Assembly (NCBI RefSeq): GCF_040493455.1
Contig: NZ_JANFDA010000003.1
Coordinates: 124,001 to 188,000 of the forward strand
Direction: 5' to 3'
Length of the DNA stretch: 64,000 nt
Source: Microcosmobacter sp040493455
Lineage (GTDB): Bacteria; Bacteroidota; Bacteroidia; Flavobacteriales; Flavobacteriaceae
This document shows positions 6,464 through 14,713 of the stretch, one piece after another. The notes below the pieces were generated by a model. It ran no database searches and was not told the origin of the DNA. It saw nothing but the letters and a program-made list of their open reading frames with translations. Each line of letters starts with the position of its first letter. Position 1 is the first letter of the stretch. Both the position numbers and the translations under genes were made by a program.

Positions 6464-6962
6464 TGTCTATTGTGAAATTATCGATGTTAAATGATAGAAT
6501 CCAGTTGTCGCCGTCGACATCTACATTAAATGCTGTTTGAGTATTAGGATCTAAATTGAATATGCTTCTAAATCCACAGGCTCTGGAAACATAAATGAAT
6601 TCAGTAGTGTAGGTGATATTGATAATATCTGTATTCTCTTCGGTTTCACTTCCAGCATTCTTAATGAGTTTATAGCTTGTAGTAATTGGATCCGTTTCGG
6701 TCTCATCCTGAATTCGCAATGGTACCGAAATTGTATTCACCGTTGAACTTGTTAGAATAGAGGGAAGGTCATTTCCCATGTCATCTAGGGGAGTGACAGT
6801 AAGGGCAACTACATTTTTAGAATCTTCGGGAGAGGTTACATTATTGAAATTAATCACCAATTGTGGTGTTGTTAATGTACCTTCTGCACAAATATCATCG
6901 CGCTCGCAATTCGTAGAAGTGATAACTAGTAATAAAAGTAATATCTTATTTAGTTTGTTCAT
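6429..6962 (-). CDS. Lipoprotein (DUF6452-like)
   Basis: 177 residues with a lipobox ending at Cys19 (ITSTNC). The mature part is beta-rich and starts with acidic residues. The segment RACGFRSIFNL in the C-terminal half is a motif I associate with the DUF6452 family. It is the partner gene of the barrel protein downstream, overlapping it by 35 bp, and the two probably act together at the outer membrane. In related genomes this pair usually directly follows rlmD; here a four-helix-bundle gene lies between. Confidence 0.7.
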   Translation of the reverse strand: MNKLNKILLLLLVITSTNCERDDICAEGTLTTPQLVINFNNVTSPEDSKNVVALTVTPLDDMGNDLPSILTSSTVNTISVPLRIQDETETDPITTSYKLIKNAGSETEENTDIINITYTTEFIYVSRACGFRSIFNLDPNTQTAFNVDVDGDNWILSFNIDNFTIDNENEAHITIFH

Positions 6963-6996
6963 TCAGTGTATAAAATAGTTCTAATTGTTGATTTGT

Positions 6997-7362
6997 TTAT
7001 TTGTCTTTGAGTTGATAATTACGTAACGCATTCAACATATTAGTTATTTTCTCTAATTTTTTGCGTAGCAAAATATAACTTTCTTCTGTAACAAAGTTTA
7101 GTTCTTTTGAAATTATTAGTTGATTTAACAATTCCATTGCAGAACTGAATGCTATTGTTGAAAAATGAGCTTTATCCCTTGCCGTTTTTCTTGAAGTTCC
7201 TTCAGCAAGATTAGATGCAATAGAGATGCTACTACGTCTCATTTGACTTGTTAAGCCAAATTTTTCTTCTTGCGGGAAACTATTGGTAATATTATAGATT
7301 TGTTTAACTAGTTTAGTGGATTCTTGCCAAACTTCTAATTTTTCAAAAGAAAATACTTTCAT
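6997..7362 (-). CDS. Four-helix bundle protein (S23/TIGR02436-like)
   Basis: 121 residues from the ATG at 7362 (MKVFSFEKLEVW). The longer frame from 7413 runs into rlmD and has an unlikely N-terminus. Hallmarks of the family are present: FEKLEVWQES at the start, LTSQMRRSSISIASNLAEG in the middle, and a C-terminal helix with LEKITNMLNALRNY. The family was first seen in intervening sequences of 23S rRNA genes and is scattered widely as single genes; it forms oligomeric helical bundles of unknown function. Its insertion between rlmD and the DUF6452-like gene suggests recent acquisition. Confidence 0.8.
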   Translation of the reverse strand: MKVFSFEKLEVWQESTKLVKQIYNITNSFPQEEKFGLTSQMRRSSISIASNLAEGTSRKTARDKAHFSTIAFSSAMELLNQLIISKELNFVTEESYILLRKKLEKITNMLNALRNYQLKDK

Positions 7363-7402
7363 ATACAACTTACAGATAAACTCACAACAAATAAACAGTG
7401 AA

Positions 7403-8854
7403 TTACTTTTCAAAAAGTACTACAGTTTCTATATGCGCTGTATGCGGAAACTGATCGATTAAACTCATCTTTTTTAGCTTGTAACCTGCCAATGTTAGTT
7501 GCTCTGTGTCTCGTGCTTGAGTGGCTGGGTTACAAGATACATAAACCAAACGTTCTGCATTTAAGTTTATGATTTTTTTTAGCGTTTTTGGTGCAATACC
7601 AGCTCGAGCAGGATCGAGTATAATGGTTCTTATTTTGTTTTGATATTGCGGATGTTCGGTTAAGAACTTTCCAACATCGGCAGCATAAAACTCAAGACCT
7701 TCTATATTATTTCGCTTAGCATTTTCTTTAGCGTCCTCAATTGCAGAAGCTGCAATATCGACACCAATAATCTTAGTGTTATTTGCTTTTGAAGCTAGTA
7801 TTTGCCCGATGGTTCCTGTGCCACAAAACAAATCCAATACGACAGTGTTGTCTACTGCGTCTTTGTTTTCTAAAGCATAATCGATGACTTTAGAATATAG
7901 TTTCTCAGCGCATTTCGGATTGGTTTGAAAGAAGCTTTTCATACTGATTTCAAAATTCAGTCCTAAGAGTTCTTCTACTATTTTATCGTCTCCATAAACA
8001 AGTTCTATAGAGCCAGTTGTGGCAATGGTTCTATCTCCAATTTCATCATTTATGGTGTGAAGGAATCCAGCAACACGATCGCCAAAAAGGTTGACTAAAT
8101 AGTCCGCAAAATCCTTCAAACTAAATTTTGGTAAATCATACGATGTAGTCACCAAATTGAACAATAGTCTATTGGTTTTATAGGATTTACGTACCACAAA
8201 ATAGCGAAAAAAACCTTCCTTACGTGGTGCGTGCCAAGGCGCCAAACCAGTTTGCTCACAATAGTTACGGATGTTTTTTAGATTTTGTTCAACTTCAGCA
8301 TCAAATAATCCGCTATCTGTATCCAAGTTTTCAGCACACCACCAAGTACCTCGTTTTTTAAAACCTAGTGTAAAGGCATCAATGTCAGTTTTTGCAGCTC
8401 TATCATACCCAATAGCAGAAAACCCATATTCCATTTTGTTTCTATAATGGAAGGTGTTAGGTGAACTTACAAACTCATCAAAATAGTCTGAAATCGATTC
8501 TACTTTACCGATACGCTTAAAAAGTTCTAACGTACTATCAAGTTTATATTGATGCTGCTTTTCTATTGGTAGTTTTATGTAAGGTGCACCAGGAATATCC
8601 TGATAAGGCATATCTACTTCTGCTTCGGAATACTGTAATACATCTAACAACTTTGCCTCGGCATAGCGCTTACTCGATTTTTTTATTTGGGCTTTTACAG
8701 TTTGCCCCGGAATTGTATTGGGAACAAAAACCACAAACTCACCATGTTCATTTCTAATACGAGCAATACCTTTTCCACCAAAAGCATAATCTTCGATGAC
8801 TAGCTCTATGATCTGTCCGCGTTTTACAAATTTGTTCCGTTCTCTACGAGGCAT
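7403..8854 (-). CDS. rlmD: 23S rRNA (uracil-5-)-methyltransferase RlmD
   Basis: 483 residues. An N-terminal TRAM domain (about 10-70) is followed by the RNA uracil methyltransferase fold. The SAM-binding loop DLFCGTGTIG, DPARAGI, and the catalytic Cys441 in SCNPATQARD are all present. The expected reaction is C5 methylation of a uridine in 23S rRNA using SAM. One oddity: the cysteines that hold a 4Fe-4S cluster in the E. coli enzyme are absent; the matching stretch reads MPYQDIPGAPYIKLP. A promoter-like TTG-N18-TATTTTTG lies upstream. The family call is strong; assignment to the U1939 target follows the usual annotation of this group. Confidence 0.85.
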   Translation of the reverse strand: MPRRERNKFVKRGQIIELVIEDYAFGGKGIARIRNEHGEFVVFVPNTIPGQTVKAQIKKSSKRYAEAKLLDVLQYSEAEVDMPYQDIPGAPYIKLPIEKQHQYKLDSTLELFKRIGKVESISDYFDEFVSSPNTFHYRNKMEYGFSAIGYDRAAKTDIDAFTLGFKKRGTWWCAENLDTDSGLFDAEVEQNLKNIRNYCEQTGLAPWHAPRKEGFFRYFVVRKSYKTNRLLFNLVTTSYDLPKFSLKDFADYLVNLFGDRVAGFLHTINDEIGDRTIATTGSIELVYGDDKIVEELLGLNFEISMKSFFQTNPKCAEKLYSKVIDYALENKDAVDNTVVLDLFCGTGTIGQILASKANNTKIIGVDIAASAIEDAKENAKRNNIEGLEFYAADVGKFLTEHPQYQNKIRTIILDPARAGIAPKTLKKIINLNAERLVYVSCNPATQARDTEQLTLAGYKLKKMSLIDQFPHTAHIETVVLFEK

Positions 8855-8879
8855 TTAGTATCGTGTTTTTTCACTCGTG

Positions 8880-8908
8880 CAAAAATAATAATAGCAGAGG
8901 ATAATCAA
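8880..8908 (-). promoter_or_regulatory. Promoter for rlmD
   Basis: On the minus strand TTG (8908-8906), an 18-bp spacer and TATTTTTG (8887-8880) form a Bacteroidota-type promoter 26 bp before the rlmD start. The spacer is slightly shorter than the usual 19-20. Confidence 0.4.
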
Positions 8909-8995
8909 CTATCTTTAATGAGAATTCCGCTTTTATTGAAGCTGTAATTTGAACCTTTTATTTTTTTCTCGTCTTAAGAGTAAACGCTGTTTATA

Positions 8996-9550
8996 ATGCC
9001 TGAATATGACCATTTATCTGATGCTGATCTTGTAGAGCACTACAAAGATGGAGATAAACTAGCATTGAATGTCTTGGTACAGCGCTGGCACAAAAAGCTT
9101 TGCTATAAGGCATTTTGGATTGTGAAAGACCAAGATATGGCTAAGGACATAGCACAGGATGGTTGGAATGTTATAATGAATAAGATTCACACTTTAAAAA
9201 CATCACAGAATTTTGGTGCTTGGGCTGCACGCATTGTTTGCAATAAAGCTCTTGATATTGTAAGGCTAAAAAGTAAGTATCCTATGAGATCTCAAGAATT
9301 GCTTAAGGAAATTCCTGAAGCAGAGCCAGAAGATAATGATAGAACGCAATTAAAAAACGAATTATTGAAAGCCATTAAATCGTTGTCTACAGAGCATCAA
9401 GAGGTTTTGCGACTGTTTTATGTTGAAGCCTATTCGCTGAAAGAGATTAGTAAACAATTAGGTATTTCAACAGGAACTGTAAAATCGAGATTATTTCATT
9501 CGAGAGAAAAATTAAAAACACTATTAAAACATAAACATTATGAAAACTAA
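8996..9550 (+). CDS. ECF-type RNA polymerase sigma factor
   Basis: 184 residues. Sigma region 2 covers about 28-90, with the core-binding and -10 recognition helices (MAKDIAQDGWNVIMNK, FGAWAARIVCNKALD). Region 4 covers about 125-180, with the helix-turn-helix LKEISKQLGISTGTVKSR. Length and layout are typical of extracytoplasmic-function sigma factors. It overlaps the following membrane-protein gene by 11 bp, and that protein is a likely regulatory partner. Such small sigma/membrane pairs usually control a few envelope or stress genes; the target is unknown. Confidence 0.85.
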   Translation: MPEYDHLSDADLVEHYKDGDKLALNVLVQRWHKKLCYKAFWIVKDQDMAKDIAQDGWNVIMNKIHTLKTSQNFGAWAARIVCNKALDIVRLKSKYPMRSQELLKEIPEAEPEDNDRTQLKNELLKAIKSLSTEHQEVLRLFYVEAYSLKEISKQLGISTGTVKSRLFHSREKLKTLLKHKHYEN

Positions 9551-9920
9551 TATGGAAGATATTGATAAGTTGATAAAAGAAACGTTGACGGAAGAGGAAA
9601 CTAAATTCTACGATGAGCTAGATGAGCAAAACATGTTTCAAATGTTAGAAGGCTTATTTCAAGGAAAACTGAAATGGTTAATCATCATGATCAATGTAGT
9701 GATGGTATTTATGTTTGCATTCTTTGTGTATTGCGCTATTCAGTTTTTCAACACAGAAGATGTGAAAGAACTTATTAAATGGTCAGTTCTAGGCTTTTTT
9801 TGCTTAACATCAATAGGAATGCTAAAACTGTTCGCATGGATGCAAATGGATAAGAATGCTATTCTACGTGAAATAAAGCGTATCGAGATTCAGGTTTCGT
9901 CCTTATCGGGAAAATTGTAG
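9540..9920 (+). CDS. Two-helix membrane protein paired with sigma factor
   Basis: 126 residues: an acidic N-terminal cytosolic part (EDIDKLIKETLTEEE), two transmembrane helices near 45-69 and 79-99, and a short charged C-terminal coil. It is translationally coupled to the sigma factor. I associate proteins of this layout with DUF6768 in Flavobacteriaceae, with limited certainty. By position it is a candidate anti-sigma or membrane sensor, although no zinc-binding anti-sigma motif (HxxxCxxC) is visible. The internal ATG at 9552 is an alternative start. Confidence 0.65.
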   Translation: MKTNMEDIDKLIKETLTEEETKFYDELDEQNMFQMLEGLFQGKLKWLIIMINVVMVFMFAFFVYCAIQFFNTEDVKELIKWSVLGFFCLTSIGMLKLFAWMQMDKNAILREIKRIEIQVSSLSGKL

Positions 9921-9961
9921 TGATAACATTTTAAATCGCCATTTATATTTAGTAATTTGCA

Positions 9962-10080
9962 AGCCTCTAGGGATGATTTCTCTCCCACGCTGCTTTTTCG
10001 AGTGTCGCTAATGTAGTTCTACAAACGGCGCACAATCTTCGAAGGAATAAAGGTAGAGCAGGAATGGTTGTTTTATTAAC
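9962..10080 (+). ncRNA. Structured 5' leader of rocD (candidate regulatory RNA)
   Basis: Transcription plausibly starts just after a TAATTTG element at about 9954-9960. The leader can fold into nested stems: TTCGAG with CTTCGAA, then GTG(T)CGC with GCGCAC, then the tip hairpin TGTAGTTCTACA. A separate GGGA...TCCC stem lies 5', and CTGC can pair with GCAG at the 3' side. A 12-codon ORF occupies the 5' half. I do not recognise a known riboswitch. The stems are seen by eye only. Confidence 0.4.
9973..10011 (+). CDS. Possible 12-codon leader peptide upstream of rocD
   Basis: ATG at 9973 to TAA at 10011 encodes MISLPRCFFECR, with two CGC arginine codons and two cysteine codons, one CGC just before the stop. 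It sits in the structured leader and would cover the 5' arms of the GTG(T)CGC stem when translated. Ornithine, the RocD substrate, comes from arginine, so ribosome stalling on Arg codons is conceivable. Short ORFs arise by chance, so confidence is low. Confidence 0.25.
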   Translation: MISLPRCFFECR

Positions 10081-10098
10081 TCTTTAAATTATTTTAAA

Positions 10099-11340
10099 AT
10101 GGCTGTTTTAGACCAATTAACTTCGCAACAAGCGATCGATTTAGAAAACAAGTATGGTGCACACAACTATCATCCACTTCCAGTGGTATTGAGTAGAGGA
10201 GAAGGTGTCCATGTTTGGGATGTTGAAGGTAAGCAATATTACGATTTTCTGTCTGCTTACTCTGCTGTGAACCAAGGCCATTGTCATCCAAAAATTGTTG
10301 GAGCAATGACTACACAAGCTCAAAATTTAACCTTAACGTCAAGAGCATTTTACAACGACATGCTTGGACGCTATGAGAAATTTGCTTCAGAATATTTTGG
10401 GTTCGACAAATTATTACCAATGAATACTGGAGCAGAAGCTGTAGAAACAGCTTTAAAGCTTTGCAGAAAATGGGCCTATGAAGTCAAAGGTATTGATGAA
10501 AACGAAGCTGAAATTATAGTCTGTGAGAATAACTTTCATGGACGTACAACAACGATCATTTCGTTTTCTAACGATCCTGTAGCACGTGAGAACTTTGGGC
10601 CCTATACAAAGGGATTCATTAAGATTGAATACGATAATCTAGAAGCTTTAGAGAATACGTTAAAGAATAACGCTAACGTAGCTGGATTTATGGTCGAGCC
10701 TATTCAAGGTGAAGCCGGTGTTTATGTGCCTAGTGAAGGATATTTAACAAAAGCTAAAGCCTTGTGTGAGCAATACAATGTGTTGTTTATTGCTGATGAA
10801 GTACAAACAGGTATTGCAAGGACTGGTAAATTATTAGCAGTTGATCATGAAAATGTAAAACCAGATGTTTTAATTCTTGGTAAAGCCCTTTCTGGAGGTG
10901 CTTATCCTGTAAGTGCTGTAATGGCGAACGATAACATTATGAATGTAATCAAACCAGGAAATCATGGAAGCACTTTTGGTGGAAACCCAGTAGCTGCTGC
11001 TGTAGCTATTGCTGCATTAGAAGTTATTCGTGATGAAGAACTTGCAGATAATGCGCAAAGGCTAGGAGAACTTTTTAGAAGTGAATTAAACAAGTATATC
11101 GAGACTAGCAATATCGTGAATCTCGTAAGAGGTAAAGGATTGCTAAATGCAATTGTTATCAATGATACTGAAGATAGTGATACTGCGTGGAATATTTGTT
11201 TGAAACTTAGAGACAATGGTTTACTTGCTAAGCCAACTCACGGAAACATAATTCGTTTTGCACCACCATTGGTAATGAACGAAGAACAGATATTAGATTG
11301 TGTGTCAATAATCGTTAAGACACTTAAGGATTTTGAGTAA
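10099..11340 (+). CDS. rocD: Ornithine--oxo-acid transaminase
   Basis: 413 residues, a full-length class III PLP-dependent aminotransferase. Visible marks are GAEAVETALKLCRKWAY, the PLP region NNFHGRTTT, the aspartate in IADEVQTGIARTG, and the Schiff-base Lys262 in LILGKALSGG. The enzyme moves the delta-amino group of ornithine to 2-oxoglutarate, giving glutamate semialdehyde and glutamate, in cytosolic arginine/ornithine catabolism and proline synthesis. Residues such as YGAHNYHPLPVV near the N-terminus are typical of ornithine aminotransferases rather than acetylornithine ones. It is monocistronic, between a structured leader and a strong terminator. Confidence 0.92.
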   Translation: MAVLDQLTSQQAIDLENKYGAHNYHPLPVVLSRGEGVHVWDVEGKQYYDFLSAYSAVNQGHCHPKIVGAMTTQAQNLTLTSRAFYNDMLGRYEKFASEYFGFDKLLPMNTGAEAVETALKLCRKWAYEVKGIDENEAEIIVCENNFHGRTTTIISFSNDPVARENFGPYTKGFIKIEYDNLEALENTLKNNANVAGFMVEPIQGEAGVYVPSEGYLTKAKALCEQYNVLFIADEVQTGIARTGKLLAVDHENVKPDVLILGKALSGGAYPVSAVMANDNIMNVIKPGNHGSTFGGNPVAAAVAIAALEVIRDEELADNAQRLGELFRSELNKYIETSNIVNLVRGKGLLNAIVINDTEDSDTAWNICLKLRDNGLLAKPTHGNIIRFAPPLVMNEEQILDCVSIIVKTLKDFE

Positions 11341-11361
11341 ACCTCAATTTGCATAAAAAAG

Positions 11362-11390
11362 AAAAGCGACCAAATTGGTCGCTTTTTTTA
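11362..11390. terminator. Bidirectional terminator after rocD
   Basis: AAAAGCGACC and GGTCGCTTTT flank the 5-base loop AAATT, followed by a run of T on the plus strand and, as seen from the minus strand, another T-run. It can stop both rocD and the convergent CCC-motif gene. Confidence 0.85.
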
Positions 11391-11406
11391 TTGTTAAGTA
11401 GGATAT

Positions 11407-11739
11407 TTATAGACCTTGCATTTCTTGTGCTCTTTCCATCATTAATTCTGGATCTCCAAGTGCATCCCATCCAATCATTGAGATTACCCATAAGATATAG
11501 ATCATGAATAATACACTTAGGATAAGACCAATAATTCCCATGATTCTTCCAGCTTTCACATTTTCATAACCAGAATAGTTTTCTGGAGCCTCTTTATATA
11601 GGTTAGTCGCTTTTTGTCCTAAAATAACTGCGACAATACCACAAATAAGTCCAGGAAGTCCATAACAACAGCATCCTACTATTGATAATATTCCCATGAC
11701 TAAAATTAATGTTGAATTTGGTAGTGTTTGTTTTTCCAT
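11407..11739 (-). CDS. CCC-motif membrane protein
   Basis: 110 residues with hydrophobic helices at about 11-41 and 64-90. The triple cysteine CCC at 23-25 at the end of the first helix names this Bacteroidota family. It also has the GLICGIVAVILG stretch of DUF4190-like proteins, followed by a conserved short loop and NVKAGRIMGIIGLILS. It is an inner-membrane protein of unknown function. The cysteines could be sites of acylation or metal binding. It is 11 bp downstream of the DUF2752-like gene, with which it commonly pairs. Confidence 0.75.
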   Translation of the reverse strand: MEKQTLPNSTLILVMGILSIVGCCCYGLPGLICGIVAVILGQKATNLYKEAPENYSGYENVKAGRIMGIIGLILSVLFMIYILWVISMIGWDALGDPELMMERAQEMQGL

Positions 11740-11750
11740 ATCAGGTTGAT

Positions 11751-12032
11751 TTAAATGTGTTTTATAATATAACTAGTTACAATAATAATAATATTTAAGA
11801 TAAATAAGTTGAATAAAATTTTTGATCCGTTCTTAAACTTAAATTTTAAGTGCAAAACCAAAATAGTAAACATGATGATAATCGTGTAAATTGCTGGATA
11901 CATTTTGAAGGCACCAACAAAATCACCTTGAAAGATTAAAGATAATGCTCTCTGTGTACCACAGCCCAAGCAATCAATGCCAAACATCTTTTTCCATAAA
12001 CAGGGTAGCATATATTCTTCTGGTGACATCAT
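11751..12032 (-). CDS. DUF2752-like membrane protein
   Basis: 93 residues. The family signature CLGCGTQRA is at 21-29, with an extra Cys11. It is followed by two hydrophobic segments (about 42-62 and 73-92). DUF2752 proteins are small membrane proteins with a CxxCGxxR motif of unknown function. The start MMSPEEY is the first available, and the family usually has little before the motif. It is the upstream gene of a two-gene operon with the CCC-motif protein. Confidence 0.75.
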   Translation of the reverse strand: MMSPEEYMLPCLWKKMFGIDCLGCGTQRALSLIFQGDFVGAFKMYPAIYTIIIMFTILVLHLKFKFKNGSKILFNLFILNIIIIVTSYIIKHI

Positions 12033-12075
12033 AAGTTATCTGATGCACAAAAATAAGAAAGTAAAATACATTCTG

Positions 12076-13863
12076 CTACTTATGAGAAACTATGATTTTT
12101 TGAGTGAGTGTTGCATTATTCTCCAAACGAATAGAAGCTAAATATACACCCTCAGATAAATCGGAAGTAGAATAATTGTATGTATTATTGGAGCCAATAT
12201 TGACTTTATTCCATAATTGTTTGCCAGCAATATCTATCAGCGAAACTGATTTTATAGATAATGCATTTGGATTGAGAATGGTAAGTTGAGCATTGGTATT
12301 GTCTTGAATAACCTTAAGCGTATCCAAAGTGCTTTCAACAATACTTAGTGTATCTTCTTGTATAAAAACAATTTCAAAACGATCTGTAAAAGTTCCTTCT
12401 TCTATATTGATATCATAATCCTGAGCTCTTAGATCTACATAAATGTCATTCTCTTTATCATGAATATAGATTGGTTGCGAATCAGCAAAATTTTGAACGT
12501 CAACTATCTTGAATCTGATAGATTGTTGTTCGTCAGCTTTGACTACTAAAGGAATTTTAAGAGCTTCATCAAATTGAAGCGCTTGTATAACAAATGGAGC
12601 ATCATCCAAAATCCAATAAGCGTCAGAGTCTACACCTTCAGGGCTTCTGCCTTCAAGTCCATAATCAAAACCATCTGTAGCTGAATTGTGGAAGTTCATT
12701 AGTAACTGTCGAGATAGTGTCTCATTGAATGCTACGTTAATTCTAAAACGTCTGAAGTCTTCAGGAACTACATTAAATCCGTCTTCATCATAAGCGACAG
12801 TATTGTATTCTGCTTCACCAGAAGTTCTAAAGAAAAAACTATTACCTCCTGATTCAGTTTCATAAACACGCATGTCATTGGTAGTTCTCACTGTACCTGT
12901 AGACCCTACACTACCTTCAACCATAAATCCTTGACCAATTGGGATATAGCGCTCAGCAGTTTTTATACCTCCAGGACCAGGAAAAGCACCTACTTCCTGA
13001 CCTTGATCATCATAGGTGGAAAATACTGCAGGCACAAAACTTTCAACTGTACCAGCTGCATTAATGGTATAGGTTGCATAACCTCCAATGTATGTATTTG
13101 TGTTGTGCGAAGACTGTCCTTGTTGTTGTTCCCAATATAATAGTGTGCCAGTAATGCTATTTTGATTTTGTGTATCGTGAATAAAATCTCTGGAATCTAT
13201 TGCAGAAGGATAAGGATTACCAACCAAAGTCCATTGTGGGTCACCCGCAACTGGCGCAGAAACCGTATTGCTAATAGTACCATTATTTGGCTTTCCTCTA
13301 AAGTCGTATAACTGACTTCCTGTGGCGCCAGTACCAACACCTTTCATAGTAAACCCAAGCCCAGGCAATATATTACCTGTGTCACCAACATAGCTCCAAT
13401 CACTATATTCATCGCTAGCTATAAAAGTCCATAACCAAGGACTCGCAATAGTTAGAGGCGATAGGCTACTGTCAAAACCACCAGCACCAGTAAAGGAAAC
13501 ATCGATACTAGAAATCAATCCTGTGGATTCGTCGATAAGTTCTACTCTAAAATCTTCATTACCACTAGAGGCTGAATTATTCCCTATCGGTGAACACCAA
13601 TAGTTGTAAGTATATTGATTAACAGTGCCACTTTGCTGAACACTCAATTGCCCAATACCAGTGTTACCTACATTATTCTTTTGAATTAATTGCGCTTCAT
13701 TCCTCAAATAGATTTTACTATCGGTATTATTTAAATTAATATCGTCTGTAACTGTAATGATCTGATCGTTTACAAACACGTAGGCAGAATTTTCCACATA
13801 GAGTTGTGCAAAGCTGGAAAGCGATAAGCTAAAGCAAATAATAAAAAGTAATCTAGTAGCCAT
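12076..13863 (-). CDS. Large secreted protein with T9SS type A sorting domain
   Basis: 595 residues with a signal peptide (about 1-20, ending SFAQ). The body is beta-rich and repetitive in Asn, Gly and Thr. Segments such as YNYWCSPIG and WTLVGNPYPSAID are typical of flavobacterial secreted surface proteins that end in a sorting domain. The last 75 or so residues form that domain (VSLIDIAGKQLW, DLSEGVYLASIR, TQKIIVSHK), which directs export through the type IX secretion system and anchoring at the cell surface. No catalytic domain is recognised. It is transcribed alone. Confidence 0.8.
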   Translation of the reverse strand: MATRLLFIICFSLSLSSFAQLYVENSAYVFVNDQIITVTDDINLNNTDSKIYLRNEAQLIQKNNVGNTGIGQLSVQQSGTVNQYTYNYWCSPIGNNSASSGNEDFRVELIDESTGLISSIDVSFTGAGGFDSSLSPLTIASPWLWTFIASDEYSDWSYVGDTGNILPGLGFTMKGVGTGATGSQLYDFRGKPNNGTISNTVSAPVAGDPQWTLVGNPYPSAIDSRDFIHDTQNQNSITGTLLYWEQQQGQSSHNTNTYIGGYATYTINAAGTVESFVPAVFSTYDDQGQEVGAFPGPGGIKTAERYIPIGQGFMVEGSVGSTGTVRTTNDMRVYETESGGNSFFFRTSGEAEYNTVAYDEDGFNVVPEDFRRFRINVAFNETLSRQLLMNFHNSATDGFDYGLEGRSPEGVDSDAYWILDDAPFVIQALQFDEALKIPLVVKADEQQSIRFKIVDVQNFADSQPIYIHDKENDIYVDLRAQDYDINIEEGTFTDRFEIVFIQEDTLSIVESTLDTLKVIQDNTNAQLTILNPNALSIKSVSLIDIAGKQLWNKVNIGSNNTYNYSTSDLSEGVYLASIRLENNATLTQKIIVSHK

Positions 13864-13958
13864 AGGATTAATTAATCACATAAATTTAAGGATAAAACAT
13901 ATTAGGATTTTTTAATCGCCCAATAATCGATTAATTGTTATTTTTACCGTTTAAAAGC

Positions 13959-14156
13959 ATGGATTTATCACGTTTACTAAATATTGTACTCATTGTAATA
14001 GGCGGACTAGTAGCGCTTTATGCTCAAGCTGAAGCAAAACAGAGTCCATATATACTGATCATAGGAATTGTATTTTTAATGATAGGCTTATATCGTATAT
14101 CTCGAAACATACCGAGCAAGCAAAATGATTCTGAACCTCCAGCAGATGAACAATGA
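13959..14156 (+). CDS. Small membrane protein upstream of Smr gene
   Basis: 65 residues from the ATG at 13959 (MDLSRLLN). Two hydrophobic helices (about 5-22 and 30-46) are followed by a charged tail ending PPADEQ. No family is recognised with certainty. The stop overlaps the ATG of the Smr-domain gene (ATGA), so the two are translated together. A housekeeping role linked to the Smr protein is possible but unsupported. Confidence 0.6.
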   Translation: MDLSRLLNIVLIVIGGLVALYAQAEAKQSPYILIIGIVFLMIGLYRISRNIPSKQNDSEPPADEQ

Positions 14157-14713
14157 GAGCGTTCAAAGTTGGTGATAGGGTTTCGGTTATAGACGAGAAT
14201 ATCTCAGGTGTTGTATCTCGTATTGATGGCAATACAATTTATATTGAATCTGAAGATGGCTTTGAGTTTTCATACCAAGCGAATGATTTAGTTTTAGATA
14301 AGGCTTCAGATATATCTACTTCGATTTTTAGTCATGCTAATTCTGAACAAGTCATACAAGAAAAAGAAACTGATCGTAAACCAAAATCTAAAAAGTCCAA
14401 ACCAAAAGAGCGTTCTAAGCCAAGTTTAGTGGTAGATCTTCATATTGAAAAATTAGTAGATTCTACCAGAAACATGACCAATTACGATATTATTACTTTA
14501 CAGTTGGATACAGTAAGGCGACAATTGGAATTTGCGATGAGAAAACGCATCCAGAAAGTTGTATTTATTCATGGCGTAGGAGAAGGCGTCTTAAAAATGG
14601 AAATGGAAACCGTTCTTAGACGCTACGATAATCTAAAATACTACGATGCCGATTATCGAGAGTACGGTTATGGTGCTACCGAAGTTTATATTTTTCAGAA
14701 TGTGAGAGACTAG
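14153..14713 (+). CDS. Smr-domain protein
   Basis: 186 residues. An N-terminal KOW/SH3-like beta domain (about 3-50) is followed by a Lys-rich linker (about 70-92) and a C-terminal Smr domain (about 92-186). The nuclease motifs LDxH-like (VVDLH at 93-97) and HGxG (IHGVG at 139-143) are intact. Smr domains cut or bind branched DNA or RNA, as in MutS2 and ribosome-rescue nucleases. This standalone form with an N-terminal beta domain is common in Bacteroidota. It overlaps the convergent lipoprotein gene by 4 bp. Confidence 0.85.
   Translation: MRAFKVGDRVSVIDENISGVVSRIDGNTIYIESEDGFEFSYQANDLVLDKASDISTSIFSHANSEQVIQEKETDRKPKSKKSKPKERSKPSLVVDLHIEKLVDSTRNMTNYDIITLQLDTVRRQLEFAMRKRIQKVVFIHGVGEGVLKMEMETVLRRYDNLKYYDADYREYGYGATEVYIFQNVRD

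Noticed and set aside
8566..8757. 63-aa plus-strand frame inside rlmD
   Set aside because: Antisense shadow of a well-identified gene.
9962..10080. rocD leader as a signal recognition particle RNA gene
   Set aside because: The conserved apical GGAA tetraloop with flanking asymmetric loops of SRP helix 8 could not be placed; the structure lies just before rocD, so a leader is simpler.
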